A stretch of DNA of 64,000 nucleotides from Hydrocarboniclastica marina (GTDB taxonomy: Bacteria; Pseudomonadota; Gammaproteobacteria; Pseudomonadales; Oleiphilaceae). Position numbers and translations under genes: made by a program. Position 1 is the stretch's first letter, and every line of letters begins with the position of its first letter. This document shows positions 1-8,729 of this stretch, piece after piece. The notes beneath the pieces were generated by a model. It worked only from the letters and a program-made list of their open reading frames with translations, searched no databases and was not told the DNA's origin. The stretch covers positions 1,922,001 to 1,986,000 of the forward strand of contig NZ_CP031093.1 in the NCBI RefSeq assembly GCF_004851605.1, read 5' to 3'.

Positions 1-85
1 TTTGCTCATGGCCCTTCGGTTTGCCAAGCCAGGGGCCTTTGCGACGACAGCGCTTCACCAACACCAATAAGCAGGAAACAACTGA

Positions 86-403
86 ATGCAGTACGCCGAT
101 AGTTTGCGGAAAGTTCTGATACGCAAGATCACCAAAGCAGAGCGTGATCTTGCTCAGTTGAAACTGGACTACTGTCGATTTGTTTTTGGCCTGTCCCACC
201 GCTCTCAGGTCAAGGTGAAAGGCAAGCTCTATCTGGTTCGTACCGTTGATGTCGATACGATGGACCGCGTTGAAGGCGGTGAGTTCAGCAAGCCCGCGAT
301 AGCCGGGGTACCGGTAGGCTCAAAAAACGCAGAAACAGAACTGAGGCAGTTAGGCAAAAACTGGGTGGTAGTGACTGAAACAGAGGTCGCTACAGCTCGA
401 TAG
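86..403 (+). CDS. Small hypothetical protein, 105 aa
   Basis: I do not recognise this protein. It is short and soluble, with no signal peptide or membrane segment. The first 30 residues are rich in Lys, Arg and Leu and look like an amphipathic helix or short coiled coil. The rest is mixed and probably beta-rich, with a 'KVKGKLYLVRTVDVDTMD' stretch. The start is supported by an AGGAAA ribosome site about 9 bases upstream of the ATG. It stands alone on the plus strand, facing the H1-like gene. Codon use looks like that of its neighbours, so it is probably a real gene of unknown role. Confidence 0.6.
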   Translation: MQYADSLRKVLIRKITKAERDLAQLKLDYCRFVFGLSHRSQVKVKGKLYLVRTVDVDTMDRVEGGEFSKPAIAGVPVGSKNAETELRQLGKNWVVVTETEVATAR

Positions 404-554
404 CGCTCCCTGTCTGCATGGACGGGTTATGTCAGTGGCATCAAGACAGACCACGCGTGAGGTTCATCAGGCCGGGCCGGAAAATCTCCGAAGAGGGACG
501 CGTTGAGGTGCGCAATGCGCACCACTCGCGCTAATGCCTGAACGCCACAGATGA

Positions 555-1511
555 TCAGCTCGATTTTGCAGTACTGGCCATCGTCCTCGCCTGTTGCTGC
601 CAGTTCTCAAGATTTTTCGCGGAGGCGACCTTAGACAGCGTCTCCTGTTCGGTTGCGCTGGGATTTGCAATCTGATCGATACGCGTGATCCCGCCAGCTT
701 CGAGTTTGCGCTCGATAGCGGGACCGATCCCTTTTATCTGGCCCAGTTCGCTACTGGCGCTTCGGCCCGAACCGCTTGACCTGGGCTTTGCGGCTGCGCT
801 CGTGCTGCGAGTCGCTGTCGTCTGGCTTTTTGCTCCGCTGGAGCTGGCTGGCGCAGCCGTGCCCGACTTTCGCGGAGAACCGGAACTGCTTGCGGAACCG
901 GACTGGGCGACGGAGGTACGGGCCGATGCCGAACGTGATGGGGCAGTACTCGAAGTCGTACCTGTCGATTTCGCTGCCGCCGTCTTACGCCCACTCGTTG
1001 TGGCCGTCGCCCGGCTCGCGGTCGAGGAGGCCGGCGCCTTGGCCGTGGATGAGCGTGACGTTCCAGCCGGCTGGTCAGTTGCCACTTTTCTGGCAGACTT
1101 AGCCGCTTTGGAAGCTTTTTTCTCGGTGCTGGCCTTTACAGATTCTGCTTTTTTCTTTGCTTTCTTGGGCGCCTTGTCAGCCGTACGGGAACCTTTTTTT
1201 ACCAGCTCCTTCTTGGCTTGATCCAGAGATTTTCCTTTGATCCCCAAACGCTTGAGCAACATATCCTGCGTATCGTGAAGCTCGGTCATCCGACGTTCGA
1301 ACTCGTCATGGAAGCGCTTCATCTCGCGCTCGCGGATCTTCTCCAGATCTGCGATAAGCTTTTTTACCGGCTGCTGGATCTGAGTCTGCAACCCATCAAT
1401 CTGTCGTAGCGCTTCGCTGATCAGCGTTTCGATCTGTGCAGAGGTCTTCTCGAGCTCTTTATTGATTTTTTTCCGAATCTTGCTGCTGCTCGACTTGTCT
1501 TTACTCGCCAT
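555..1511 (-). CDS. Histone H1-like Lys/Ala/Ser-rich protein with C-terminal helix-hairpin-helix domain
   Basis: The protein has three parts. About 105 N-terminal residues form a charged coiled coil that resembles phasin or granule-associated proteins. Next comes about 150 residues of low-complexity Lys/Ala and then Ser/Thr/Ala/Arg-rich sequence, like histone H1 tails or AlgP. The last 60 residues hold a helix-hairpin-helix with the motif 'IKGIGPAIERKL', a non-specific DNA-binding fold. The ATG at 1511 is chosen because AGGGAGA lies just upstream; the frame is open 12 codons further, to 1547. A DNA-compacting or nucleoid role is inferred. A polyhydroxyalkanoate-granule role suggested by the coiled coil is the alternative. 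The low-complexity DNA creates long spurious open frames on the opposite strand. Confidence 0.8.
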   Translation of the reverse strand: MASKDKSSSSKIRKKINKELEKTSAQIETLISEALRQIDGLQTQIQQPVKKLIADLEKIREREMKRFHDEFERRMTELHDTQDMLLKRLGIKGKSLDQAKKELVKKGSRTADKAPKKAKKKAESVKASTEKKASKAAKSARKVATDQPAGTSRSSTAKAPASSTASRATATTSGRKTAAAKSTGTTSSTAPSRSASARTSVAQSGSASSSGSPRKSGTAAPASSSGAKSQTTATRSTSAAAKPRSSGSGRSASSELGQIKGIGPAIERKLEAGGITRIDQIANPSATEQETLSKVASAKNLENWQQQARTMASTAKSS

Positions 1512-1567
1512 CCAAAATCTCCCTTTAACGGTCGGAACCTGCTGCAATCATAAACGATTCACTCAGC

Positions 1568-1993
1568 TCATGCTCTAGCAGCTCTTAGCGCAGGTGGCGT
1601 GCCGGGGCTACGCCTGCTTTTGCGTCTGCCCTTGAGCGCAACTTTGCGTTCGAGCAGGGCGCGTATTCGCGCGATATCCGCTGTAGCGGAATCATCCATA
1701 TCGCCTTTGAATTCAACAGCATAAAAGAAATTACTGCAGTACTTCCTCACGCCTGCAATGCGACCAGTGAGGAGGGGTGTGGAAGCGCTTTCCAAGGGCA
1801 TGTTCAAAGACAGCGACAACCGGATCTCATCCCCGAACACAAAAGCTTCATCGGTTTTGATCACACAGCCGCAGTCGTCGAGCTGGTATACCGCCGCTAA
1901 TATCTGCTCGCGGCGAAGAAGCCCACGCTTCATGTTGAACGAGGCAAAGAGATCGGGTAGCGGTTGCTTTGTATTAAAGTCAGCACTGAACAT
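1568..1993 (-). CDS. PilZ-like domain protein, 141 aa
   Basis: This small cytosolic protein has the pattern of a PilZ beta barrel. There is an arginine-rich start to the domain ('MKRGLLRREQ'), a 'DDCGCVI' strand where PilZ proteins have D/NxSxxG, then 'GRIAGVRKY' and 'FFYAVEFKG' strands, and a basic C-terminal tail. PilZ domains bind c-di-GMP, but the canonical RxxxR and D/NxSxxG signatures are degenerate here, so ligand binding is uncertain. An AGGAGA site lies about 12 bases upstream of the ATG, and part of it can pair in a short hairpin (1996-2009). It sits near two diguanylate cyclase genes. The family call is moderate confidence. Confidence 0.6.
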   Translation of the reverse strand: MFSADFNTKQPLPDLFASFNMKRGLLRREQILAAVYQLDDCGCVIKTDEAFVFGDEIRLSLSLNMPLESASTPLLTGRIAGVRKYCSNFFYAVEFKGDMDDSATADIARIRALLERKVALKGRRKSRRSPGTPPALRAARA

Positions 1994-2302
1994 ATGAGAC
2001 TGACGTCTCCTGCAATTAGTCGAGACCCGCTGCGGGTAACCAGCGAATGCAAGGGCCTCTCAATCCGGTCAGCCGTAATGCACTGCGCGTGGGACCCAGG
2101 TACCGCGTCGGGACCACGGGATGCCAAGAGCCCAGGATCTGGCTGTAAACCGGAACCGGTAGCCGGCCATTGGACCGGCCTGATTAGTTCAACTCTAGTC
2201 ACAAGCTCTTCGAATTGCAATTCGATCAACGACCTGCAAGGCATACCTCAGCAGAGGCTGCGGCATTAGCTCTGCGGGCGTAAAACCAGAAGTCGCACCG
2301 AA
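1994..2302. other. 309-bp intergenic stretch with a 16-bp perfect palindrome at 2210-2225
   Basis: No credible gene is seen here. It lies between the stop of the GNAT-nitrilase gene and the start of the PilZ-like gene, both on the minus strand, so it should hold the promoter of the latter. The perfect palindrome TCGAATTGCAATTCGA at 2210-2225 is a candidate operator. A shorter inverted repeat (GCCGG...CCGGC) lies at about 2162-2178. No clear sigma-70 hexamer pair was found. Confidence 0.5.
1996..2009 (-). promoter_or_regulatory. Short hairpin overlapping the ribosome site of the PilZ-like gene
   Basis: On the minus strand GAGAC-GTCA-GTCTC forms a 5-bp stem with a 4-base loop. The first arm is part of the AGGAGA ribosome site upstream of the ATG at 1993. 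Pairing would hide part of the site. Regulation through it is only inferred. Confidence 0.3.
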
Positions 2303-3838
2303 TCATCCCGTCGGTTCGCGGCGCCACTGCAGCTGATACAGGTCCAGGCGGCGATCCTTGCCATTCGTTACCGAACCTTCGTTGCGAATCAACTTCAGCT
2401 TATCCAGGTCGAGGTCTGAAAACATTATCATTTCGGTATTTGGCGTTGACTCGGACATCACCGCATCGTGGGGAAAGGCGAAGTCCGACGGCGAGAAAAC
2501 GGCGGATTGCGCGTACTGGACGTCCAGGTTCTGAACCTTGGGCAAGTTACCGACGCTGCCGGTGATTACCACGTAACACTCATTTTCGATAGCCCGCGCC
2601 TGGGCGCAGTTTCGAACGCGGAGGTAACCATTCTTCGTGTCGACCCAGAATGGGACAAACAGGATGTCGACGCCCTGTTCGGCAACAAGACGCCCCAGCT
2701 CGGGGAACTCAATGTCATAGCAGATCATTATGGCGACCCGGCCAGCATCCGTGTCGAATACACGCATCTCCTGGCCGCCTTCTATGACCCAGTCCCTTCT
2801 TTCGTGAGGCGTTATGTGCAGCTTGCGCTGCTCTTCCACTCGTCCGTCCCGGTGACACAGGTAGGAAACGTTATAGATACGTTCCCCTTCCTGCACGGGC
2901 ATGGAGCCGGTAATGATATTGATGTTGTAGCTCACGGCCATCTGTTGCATTTCTTCCCGGAACCTCGACGTGAAACCGGCCAGGAAACGTATCGCCTGAG
3001 TCTGGTCGCCCTGGTCCGTCAGGCCCATCAGGGGCGCATTGAAGAACTCTGGAAATACGGCAAAGTCACTCTTGTAGTCCGACAGGGCGTCGACAAAGTA
3101 TTCGACCTGGGTCAGAACTTCATCCACGGAATGAAATTCGCGCATCTGCCACTGGACCGCGCCTAGTCGTACCTGGGACTTGCGGAAGTCCGAGATATCG
3201 CTGGGAGGCGCATACATAATGTTATTCCACTCGAGTAGAGTGGCGTAACCCTTTGATTTTTCGTCTTCCGGCAAGTACCGGTGCAGGAGGCGTTTTACTT
3301 GGAAGTCGTTGGACAGCTGGAAGCTCAGTATCGGGTCGTAAATTTCCTTTCGGTCGACCCGCTCAATGTACTCCTCAGGCCGCATATCATCTGCGTGTGC
3401 CGCAAAATTGGGAATGCGACCACCAGCAAGAATACCGCGGAGGTTGAGATTACGGGTGACGTCCTTCCGCGCATCGTACAGACGGCGTCCCAGCCGGAAG
3501 CCGCGGTAATCCGGGTCAATAAACACGTCCAGCCCATAGAGCGCGTCGCCCTTGGGGTTATGCCAGATTTTCTGGTTGCGCAGAATCAGGTCATCATAAG
3601 TGTGCGGGTTGCTGAAACGGTCGTAGCGAACCCGGACAGTCAGGGCGACCGCGACCAGTTTGCCATTGTCCTCAATGACCAGCTGGCCGTCCGGAAACTC
3701 ACGCACCAGGTGTTTTATCGTCTCCCTTGGCCATGAGCCACCGATATCGTTGTAGACCCGGTCCATCAGCACCTTGAGTTGCTCGTAATCGTTCAGTTCC
3801 AGGTGCCTGAGATTCAAGTGCAGTTCATCGGGTGGCAT
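2303..3838 (-). CDS. GNAT acetyltransferase-carbon-nitrogen hydrolase fusion, 511 aa
   Basis: Two enzymes are fused. Residues about 8-200 are a GNAT N-acetyltransferase fold, with 'GLDVFIDPDYRGFRLGRRLYDAR' resembling the acetyl-CoA binding V/I-x-x-x-x-Gx-GxG/A region. Residues about 225-500 are a nitrilase-superfamily amidohydrolase with its full Glu-Lys-Cys triad: E264 in 'FPEFF', K339 in 'RKLHITPH', C373 in 'MICYDIEFPE'. This fused architecture is widespread in bacteria; its substrate is not established. A plausible reading is that the hydrolase releases an amine or ammonia from an amide and the GNAT half acylates an amine. No signal peptide, so it is cytosolic. The gene stands alone, and its function beyond the family call is unknown. 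Confidence 0.9.
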   Translation of the reverse strand: MPPDELHLNLRHLELNDYEQLKVLMDRVYNDIGGSWPRETIKHLVREFPDGQLVIEDNGKLVAVALTVRVRYDRFSNPHTYDDLILRNQKIWHNPKGDALYGLDVFIDPDYRGFRLGRRLYDARKDVTRNLNLRGILAGGRIPNFAAHADDMRPEEYIERVDRKEIYDPILSFQLSNDFQVKRLLHRYLPEDEKSKGYATLLEWNNIMYAPPSDISDFRKSQVRLGAVQWQMREFHSVDEVLTQVEYFVDALSDYKSDFAVFPEFFNAPLMGLTDQGDQTQAIRFLAGFTSRFREEMQQMAVSYNINIITGSMPVQEGERIYNVSYLCHRDGRVEEQRKLHITPHERRDWVIEGGQEMRVFDTDAGRVAIMICYDIEFPELGRLVAEQGVDILFVPFWVDTKNGYLRVRNCAQARAIENECYVVITGSVGNLPKVQNLDVQYAQSAVFSPSDFAFPHDAVMSESTPNTEMIMFSDLDLDKLKLIRNEGSVTNGKDRRLDLYQLQWRREPTG

Positions 3839-4398
3839 AAACTCAGTGACTCCATAGTTGGGTTACGTCGGGGCAACGCGCTGACTGCGGGGAGAAGCGT
3901 CGGCGGTTACCTCCAGCCGGCCATCATAACAGACCGCCGATATGCTGGACCCGGAGTCGGCATTTCCATCCCGTTACCTGAACGCTTGAAACGCTGGCAG
4001 GGCCTGCTGAGACGGACCGGTGACCGTAGCCTGCAGCAGGGCGCCGTAAACGGTCCCCAAAAAATATGTGGCTTACAGGATCCAAAACCGATGCGAGGCC
4101 CAGGAAAAAACTGGATGGAACATTACCGGTCAAATTAACGGGACGTTGGAGCGGTTGCAAACTGCTGCAAAAATAACGCTAGTGTTGGTGCAGGCGGCGC
4201 GGTCGACGGCTAAAATGGGCGGTGGCAACAGGACGGGCCTGAAACATCGCTTGGTGCATCAGTATCAGTGCTTATGGCTCGGTGTGCGCTTGCGATAGGC
4301 CGTGAAAAAACGCGACTCATCGAGACGGCGGTAGCCGGTTCTCATTTATGCCACAGCCCAAACAACAGCGCGGGTGAAACAGGACTCGGGACGATGAT
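3839..4398. other. 560-bp intergenic region between divergent genes
   Basis: It separates the minus-strand GNAT-nitrilase gene from the plus-strand diguanylate cyclase pair and should contain both promoters. Open frames inside it have no ribosome site and no recognisable protein features. I see no tRNA, riboswitch signature or strong hairpin. Confidence 0.5.
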
Positions 4399-6582
4399 GT
4401 GCAGAACGTAACGGGAGATGACCGGCTCTACAGGCTCTTTTTCGAAACCTCGAGCGATGCTTTTTTTGTAATGCCTACCAGTGAATCGGGTGAGGCTCAG
4501 CCATTCATAGAAGTGAACCGGCGCGCCTGCGAAATGCTCGGTTATAGCTACGCCCAGCTCAAGGCGTTGACCCTGCGCGATATCGACCAGGAAATATCCT
4601 CTGCAGGCTGGCGGCGAGCCAGACAACAGGTCCGGCGTGAGGGCCATGACAGGTTTTATCGAAAACATACCCGTCGGGACGGCTCGAAGGTGCCGGTAGA
4701 AGTCAGTGTCCAGATGTTTCACCACAATGAGCACAGATATATTCTGGCTGTCGCCCGCGACATAAGTGACCGGCTGGCTGCCGAAGAGACGCTGAAAAAC
4801 AGTCGCCAGGATCTGGAAGCGCTGGTGGATACCGGGCTAGGCTTTTCAGCCCTGGTTTCGCCCGACACAACCATTCTGCGCATCAACTCCGTTGGCGCAA
4901 GGCGTTTGGGATCAACCCCCGAAAAGCTCCGGGGTAAGCGTATTATCGACATGAGCCCCAGCGACATAGCAGAGCGCCGTCAGCAGGTCGCGAGAGAAGT
5001 CGTCAGGCAGCGCAGGAGCTTGACCCTGGTCGACAACCGGGACGGTATGTGGCTGGAAAATACAATCAGCCCCATCATTGATGAAACCGATTCCGTAACC
5101 AGGTTCGCAATCTTTTCCGAAGACGTGACCGTCTCTTACCTTACCCGGCGATTCAACACGCTCTTTAACAGGCTCGACCGGGAAGTGCTGGACGGGGTGC
5201 CCATGGGGGAGCTGATTGGGTATGCCTGCGAATTTCTTGTTGAGTCATTTGCAAGCCCGCTGATCTGCTTTACTGAGAGCGTCGGCACACCTGTTGAGAA
5301 GAGAGTGTGCCGGGGCGCCTGGTGCAACGACAGCGACTCTCCCCAGATTCATCCGCACCTGCTTGAGAGAGTGCTGAGCGAGCCCGACAGCGTAGTGCAT
5401 GTCTTCCACGCGACCGATCATCCCGGCTTGCGCCTTATCCCGACAGTGGATCACGCCGAAGCAGCTGCCATCTGCGTTCTGAACGTCGAGTTGCCCATGG
5501 GTCACAGAGCTATTCTGGCTGTTGCATCTTTGTACGAGCGTATGTTCGAACATGCTGAGATTCTGGCTCTTCTTGACCACGCGGCCAGTCGTTTCCGGGT
5601 TGCTTTTGGGCTGGTAGCGGATCGCCGGGAATTGAGCCTGGTGCGCCAGGCTCTGGAAAAGGCTCACGGTGCCGTGATGATCACCGATGGTAACGCGAAA
5701 GTACTCTGGACCAATGAGGCGTTCAGCCGGCAGAGTGGCTACGCACTGGGCGAGATCGAGTATGCCTGGCGGCTCACGACTTCAGCGGTTCGGTCGCAGG
5801 AGACCGCTGCGGATCACGTTGACCAACTGCCGTCGGAGCCCTTTCAGCATGTGATAGACACCGGCCTTGCTTGGTCCGGTGAAGCAGATATCAGACGCAG
5901 GGATGGCTCGACCTACACCGTACTGCAGTCAATTACACCCGTATTCTCAGCAGACGGCAGTAGTCTTCTGAATCTGATTGCAATACAGGAAGACATCTCC
6001 CGCCGTAAACGCGACGAAGCGCATATCCGTTATCTGGCAGAACATGACTCGCTGACAGGCCTGCACAATCGGGAGTACCTGCATCAGGTTCTGCACGAGT
6101 TATTGCTGGATCGCCGGCGTCCGGCGAGCGACATCGCGTTGCTTTACCTGGACATTGACCACTTCAAGCAGGTTAACGACCGCTACGGCCACTCTGTCGG
6201 TGATGCGTTACTCAAAGGGTTCTCCCAGCGCCTGCGGGCTGTCGTTCGCGAGGGAGATCTCGTCTGCCGCATAGGTGGGGATGAGTTCGTCCTGTTACTC
6301 AAGGCCATACAGAGGCCGGCGGAAGCTGAAGCAGTAGGGCTCAAGCTTCTGAGTAATCTCAAAGCGCCTATCGATTGTGACGGGGTGAAACTGAGAGCCC
6401 AGTCGAGTATCGGAGTAAGCATGGCGGCGACAGACGGCGCTACGCCCGACAGTCTCTTGCGTAATGCCGATGCTGCCATGTATGAGTCGAAGCGTCAGGG
6501 CCGCGGCCGTCTCTGCTTGTATTCAGGGGGATGTATAGAAGGATCGCCGGATAAGCGGGCGGGGGACACTAGTGACGAATAG
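4399..6582 (+). CDS. PAS-PAS-GAF-like-PAS-GGDEF diguanylate cyclase, 727 aa
   Basis: The likely domain order is a PAS at about residues 8-130, a second PAS at about 135-245, a GAF-like region at about 265-415, a third PAS with PAC at about 420-530 ('LIAIQEDISRRKR'), then GGDEF at about 540-700. The active site GGDEF is intact at 626-630. The inhibitory RxxD site (REGD) lies exactly five residues before it, so the enzyme should make c-di-GMP with product inhibition. There is no EAL or HD-GYP domain and no membrane segment; it is a cytosolic sensor of an unknown ligand. The start is GTG at 4399, with a stop 24 bases upstream in frame and no other start between. The next gene overlaps its end by 11 bases. 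Confidence 0.9.
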   Translation: MQNVTGDDRLYRLFFETSSDAFFVMPTSESGEAQPFIEVNRRACEMLGYSYAQLKALTLRDIDQEISSAGWRRARQQVRREGHDRFYRKHTRRDGSKVPVEVSVQMFHHNEHRYILAVARDISDRLAAEETLKNSRQDLEALVDTGLGFSALVSPDTTILRINSVGARRLGSTPEKLRGKRIIDMSPSDIAERRQQVAREVVRQRRSLTLVDNRDGMWLENTISPIIDETDSVTRFAIFSEDVTVSYLTRRFNTLFNRLDREVLDGVPMGELIGYACEFLVESFASPLICFTESVGTPVEKRVCRGAWCNDSDSPQIHPHLLERVLSEPDSVVHVFHATDHPGLRLIPTVDHAEAAAICVLNVELPMGHRAILAVASLYERMFEHAEILALLDHAASRFRVAFGLVADRRELSLVRQALEKAHGAVMITDGNAKVLWTNEAFSRQSGYALGEIEYAWRLTTSAVRSQETAADHVDQLPSEPFQHVIDTGLAWSGEADIRRRDGSTYTVLQSITPVFSADGSSLLNLIAIQEDISRRKRDEAHIRYLAEHDSLTGLHNREYLHQVLHELLLDRRRPASDIALLYLDIDHFKQVNDRYGHSVGDALLKGFSQRLRAVVREGDLVCRIGGDEFVLLLKAIQRPAEAEAVGLKLLSNLKAPIDCDGVKLRAQSSIGVSMAATDGATPDSLLRNADAAMYESKRQGRGRLCLYSGGCIEGSPDKRAGDTSDE

Positions 6583-8713
6583 CCGAAGCGACGAGTCCAC
6601 GCTGCCCTTTCGACTGTTTTTCGACAGCTCGAACGATGCCATGTTCGTCATTCCGCTCGCTAGCGGCGGCGTCCCGCTGCCTTTTCTCGATGTAAATGCC
6701 CAGGCCAGCCATCTCACCGGCTACAGCCGCGAGGAGATGCTCACGCTAAGCCCCCTGGATATCGCAGAAAACGTCGATATGCAGCAGTGGCGCACTGTCA
6801 TAGAGACGCTCCAACGGGTGGGAGAGGCCAGCCTGAAAGCCGCGCTTCGCAAGAAAAACGGTAAGGTTCTGCACCTCGAACTTTCGGTACGGCAAGTGCA
6901 ATTGGATGGAACGGACCTTGCTATTGCGGTTGGGCGAGACATTTCGGGCAGGGTAGAGTCCGAATACGCCTTGCGCGAGACGGAGCGCGATCTTACGGCG
7001 CTTATAAATGCTCATCCAGAGTCGGTCATCCTCACCACCTTTGACAGTACCGTTGTACGCTGCAACCGCAGCGCAGCGGAGCGCTTTGGCATGACGCCCG
7101 ACCAATTGCAGGGGCAGCGCCTGATAGACCTCAGCTCAGCGCAGAACGAGCCTGGTCGACGTGAAGTCATGCGACAGATCAGCAGTAGCAACCAACCCAT
7201 CCGTTTTCAGGATTTCCGGGACGGCATGCGTCTCGACAATACGGTCACGCCGATCGGCAACTCAGCTGGCAGGGCCCGGGTAGCGATTTTCTCCCGCGAC
7301 GTCTCTGCCCAGTATGTGCGTGTGGAGGTTGAGAATCTATTAGGCGATATCGACCGGCGTATTCTCAAGGGTAGCGATATCGATAGCGCGGCACGCCATG
7401 CCTGTGATCGACTGGCCCACGTGTTCAACAGCCCCTGGGTTACGCTTCAGAGCATCAGCGGCACACCGCTCAAATCCAGGCACTTTGGCGGGGTTCTCGG
7501 GGAGTCCGTCGACCTTGAGGAGTGCCTCCCGAAACGGGATATGACGAACTGGAGCGATGCCGAGGAAAACCTGCGGATAATCGAACTGGATAGCTTGCCG
7601 GCGCATTTGGGCCAGATATTTCGCAGCCACAACTGCGAGCAGTTGGCGGAAGTGCCGATAGCCTTCAGCAAGTCTCAGTCAGCAGCACTCGTGATTGCGT
7701 TGCACGCGAAAAGTAGTTTTCGCGGTAGCGATGTTCTCGATCTGCTGGACCATGTCGCCAGCAGGCTTCGCGTGGCCTGGGGCAAGACGCGCGAACTGGG
7801 CAAGCTGAGCCTGCTGCGTCAGGCATTGGAGCATTCCAGCACTGCCGTCGTGCTCGCGACACTGCGTGGGCGGATAGTATGGTGCAATCGCGCTATCAGT
7901 GATTCAGTAGGGACCAGCCAGGAAAACCTGCTGGGTCGCCAGACTCGCGAGTTTCTGGTCGACACTGCCGAGAGTACCCTGGTAGAGATGGACCGGACGT
8001 TACGCGAAGGGAAAACCTGGACAGGTGAGTGCGACATGCGGCGTGCGGATGGCAGCACGTTTACGGCCCTGCAGTCGGTATCTCCGGTTTATGAAGAGGG
8101 CGCAGGCACACCGAGCCACGTCATCATCATTCAGGAAGACATTACGGATCATAAGCAGAGTCAGGCGCGCATACGCTACCTGGCCGAACACGACGCGTTA
8201 ACGGGCCTGAAAAACCGGGCCGCGCTGATGTCCCAGATAGTCTCGATCCTGGCGGACGGCCGTCGGAGCACAGGCCAGCTGGCCTTGCTCTACCTCGATA
8301 TAGACCGCTTTAAGGCGGTCAATGATACACATGGTCATGGCGTTGGAGATCAGCTGCTGGTGGAGTTTGCCGCGCGATTACGGCAATTGGTGCGCGAGGA
8401 TGACATTGTTGCCCGCCTGGGTGGAGACGAGTTTGTGATCGTGCTGAGAAAAGTGGACTCAGCGGAAAAGGCCGGCCACATAGCGCAGAAACTGTTGGAC
8501 CGGGCCGCTGAGCCCATATGCTGTGACGGCCTTGAACTCAAGGTTGGAACGAGTATCGGTATCGTTTTGTTGGCCGACCTGTCCGGTAGCAAAGGCCCGC
8601 TTGAGGCCACGGATCTACTGCGGGCCGGTGACCATGCCATGTACCAGGCCAAGCAGAGCGGCCGTAACCGTTATGTCTTTGCCAACAGAGAACACATTGC
8701 CGCGCTGCGTTAA
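6572..8713 (+). CDS. PAS-PAS-GAF-like-PAS-GGDEF diguanylate cyclase, 713 aa (paralogue of the preceding gene)
   Basis: It is co-linear with the upstream protein over its whole length, with parallel stretches such as 'LFFDSSNDAMFV' against 'LFFETSSDAFFV' and 'IRYLAEHDALTGLKNR' against 'IRYLAEHDSLTGLHNR'. The pair therefore arose by tandem duplication. The GGDEF site is intact at residues 617-621 and the RxxD inhibitory site (REDD) is conserved five residues upstream. The start is GTG at 6572, preceded by GGGGGA, and overlaps the end of the first gene by 11 bases, so the two are one translationally coupled unit. The sensor regions are more diverged than the GGDEF domains, which suggests different signals. 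Confidence 0.9.
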   Translation: MTNSRSDESTLPFRLFFDSSNDAMFVIPLASGGVPLPFLDVNAQASHLTGYSREEMLTLSPLDIAENVDMQQWRTVIETLQRVGEASLKAALRKKNGKVLHLELSVRQVQLDGTDLAIAVGRDISGRVESEYALRETERDLTALINAHPESVILTTFDSTVVRCNRSAAERFGMTPDQLQGQRLIDLSSAQNEPGRREVMRQISSSNQPIRFQDFRDGMRLDNTVTPIGNSAGRARVAIFSRDVSAQYVRVEVENLLGDIDRRILKGSDIDSAARHACDRLAHVFNSPWVTLQSISGTPLKSRHFGGVLGESVDLEECLPKRDMTNWSDAEENLRIIELDSLPAHLGQIFRSHNCEQLAEVPIAFSKSQSAALVIALHAKSSFRGSDVLDLLDHVASRLRVAWGKTRELGKLSLLRQALEHSSTAVVLATLRGRIVWCNRAISDSVGTSQENLLGRQTREFLVDTAESTLVEMDRTLREGKTWTGECDMRRADGSTFTALQSVSPVYEEGAGTPSHVIIIQEDITDHKQSQARIRYLAEHDALTGLKNRAALMSQIVSILADGRRSTGQLALLYLDIDRFKAVNDTHGHGVGDQLLVEFAARLRQLVREDDIVARLGGDEFVIVLRKVDSAEKAGHIAQKLLDRAAEPICCDGLELKVGTSIGIVLLADLSGSKGPLEATDLLRAGDHAMYQAKQSGRNRYVFANREHIAALR

Positions 8714-8729
8714 ACGCCTTGGTGGCGCT

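Noticed and set aside
685-1221. 178-codon open frame on the plus strand inside the H1-like gene
   Set aside because: It is the complement of Lys/Ala/Ser-rich low-complexity coding sequence, with no ribosome site; such repeats give long stop-free shadows.
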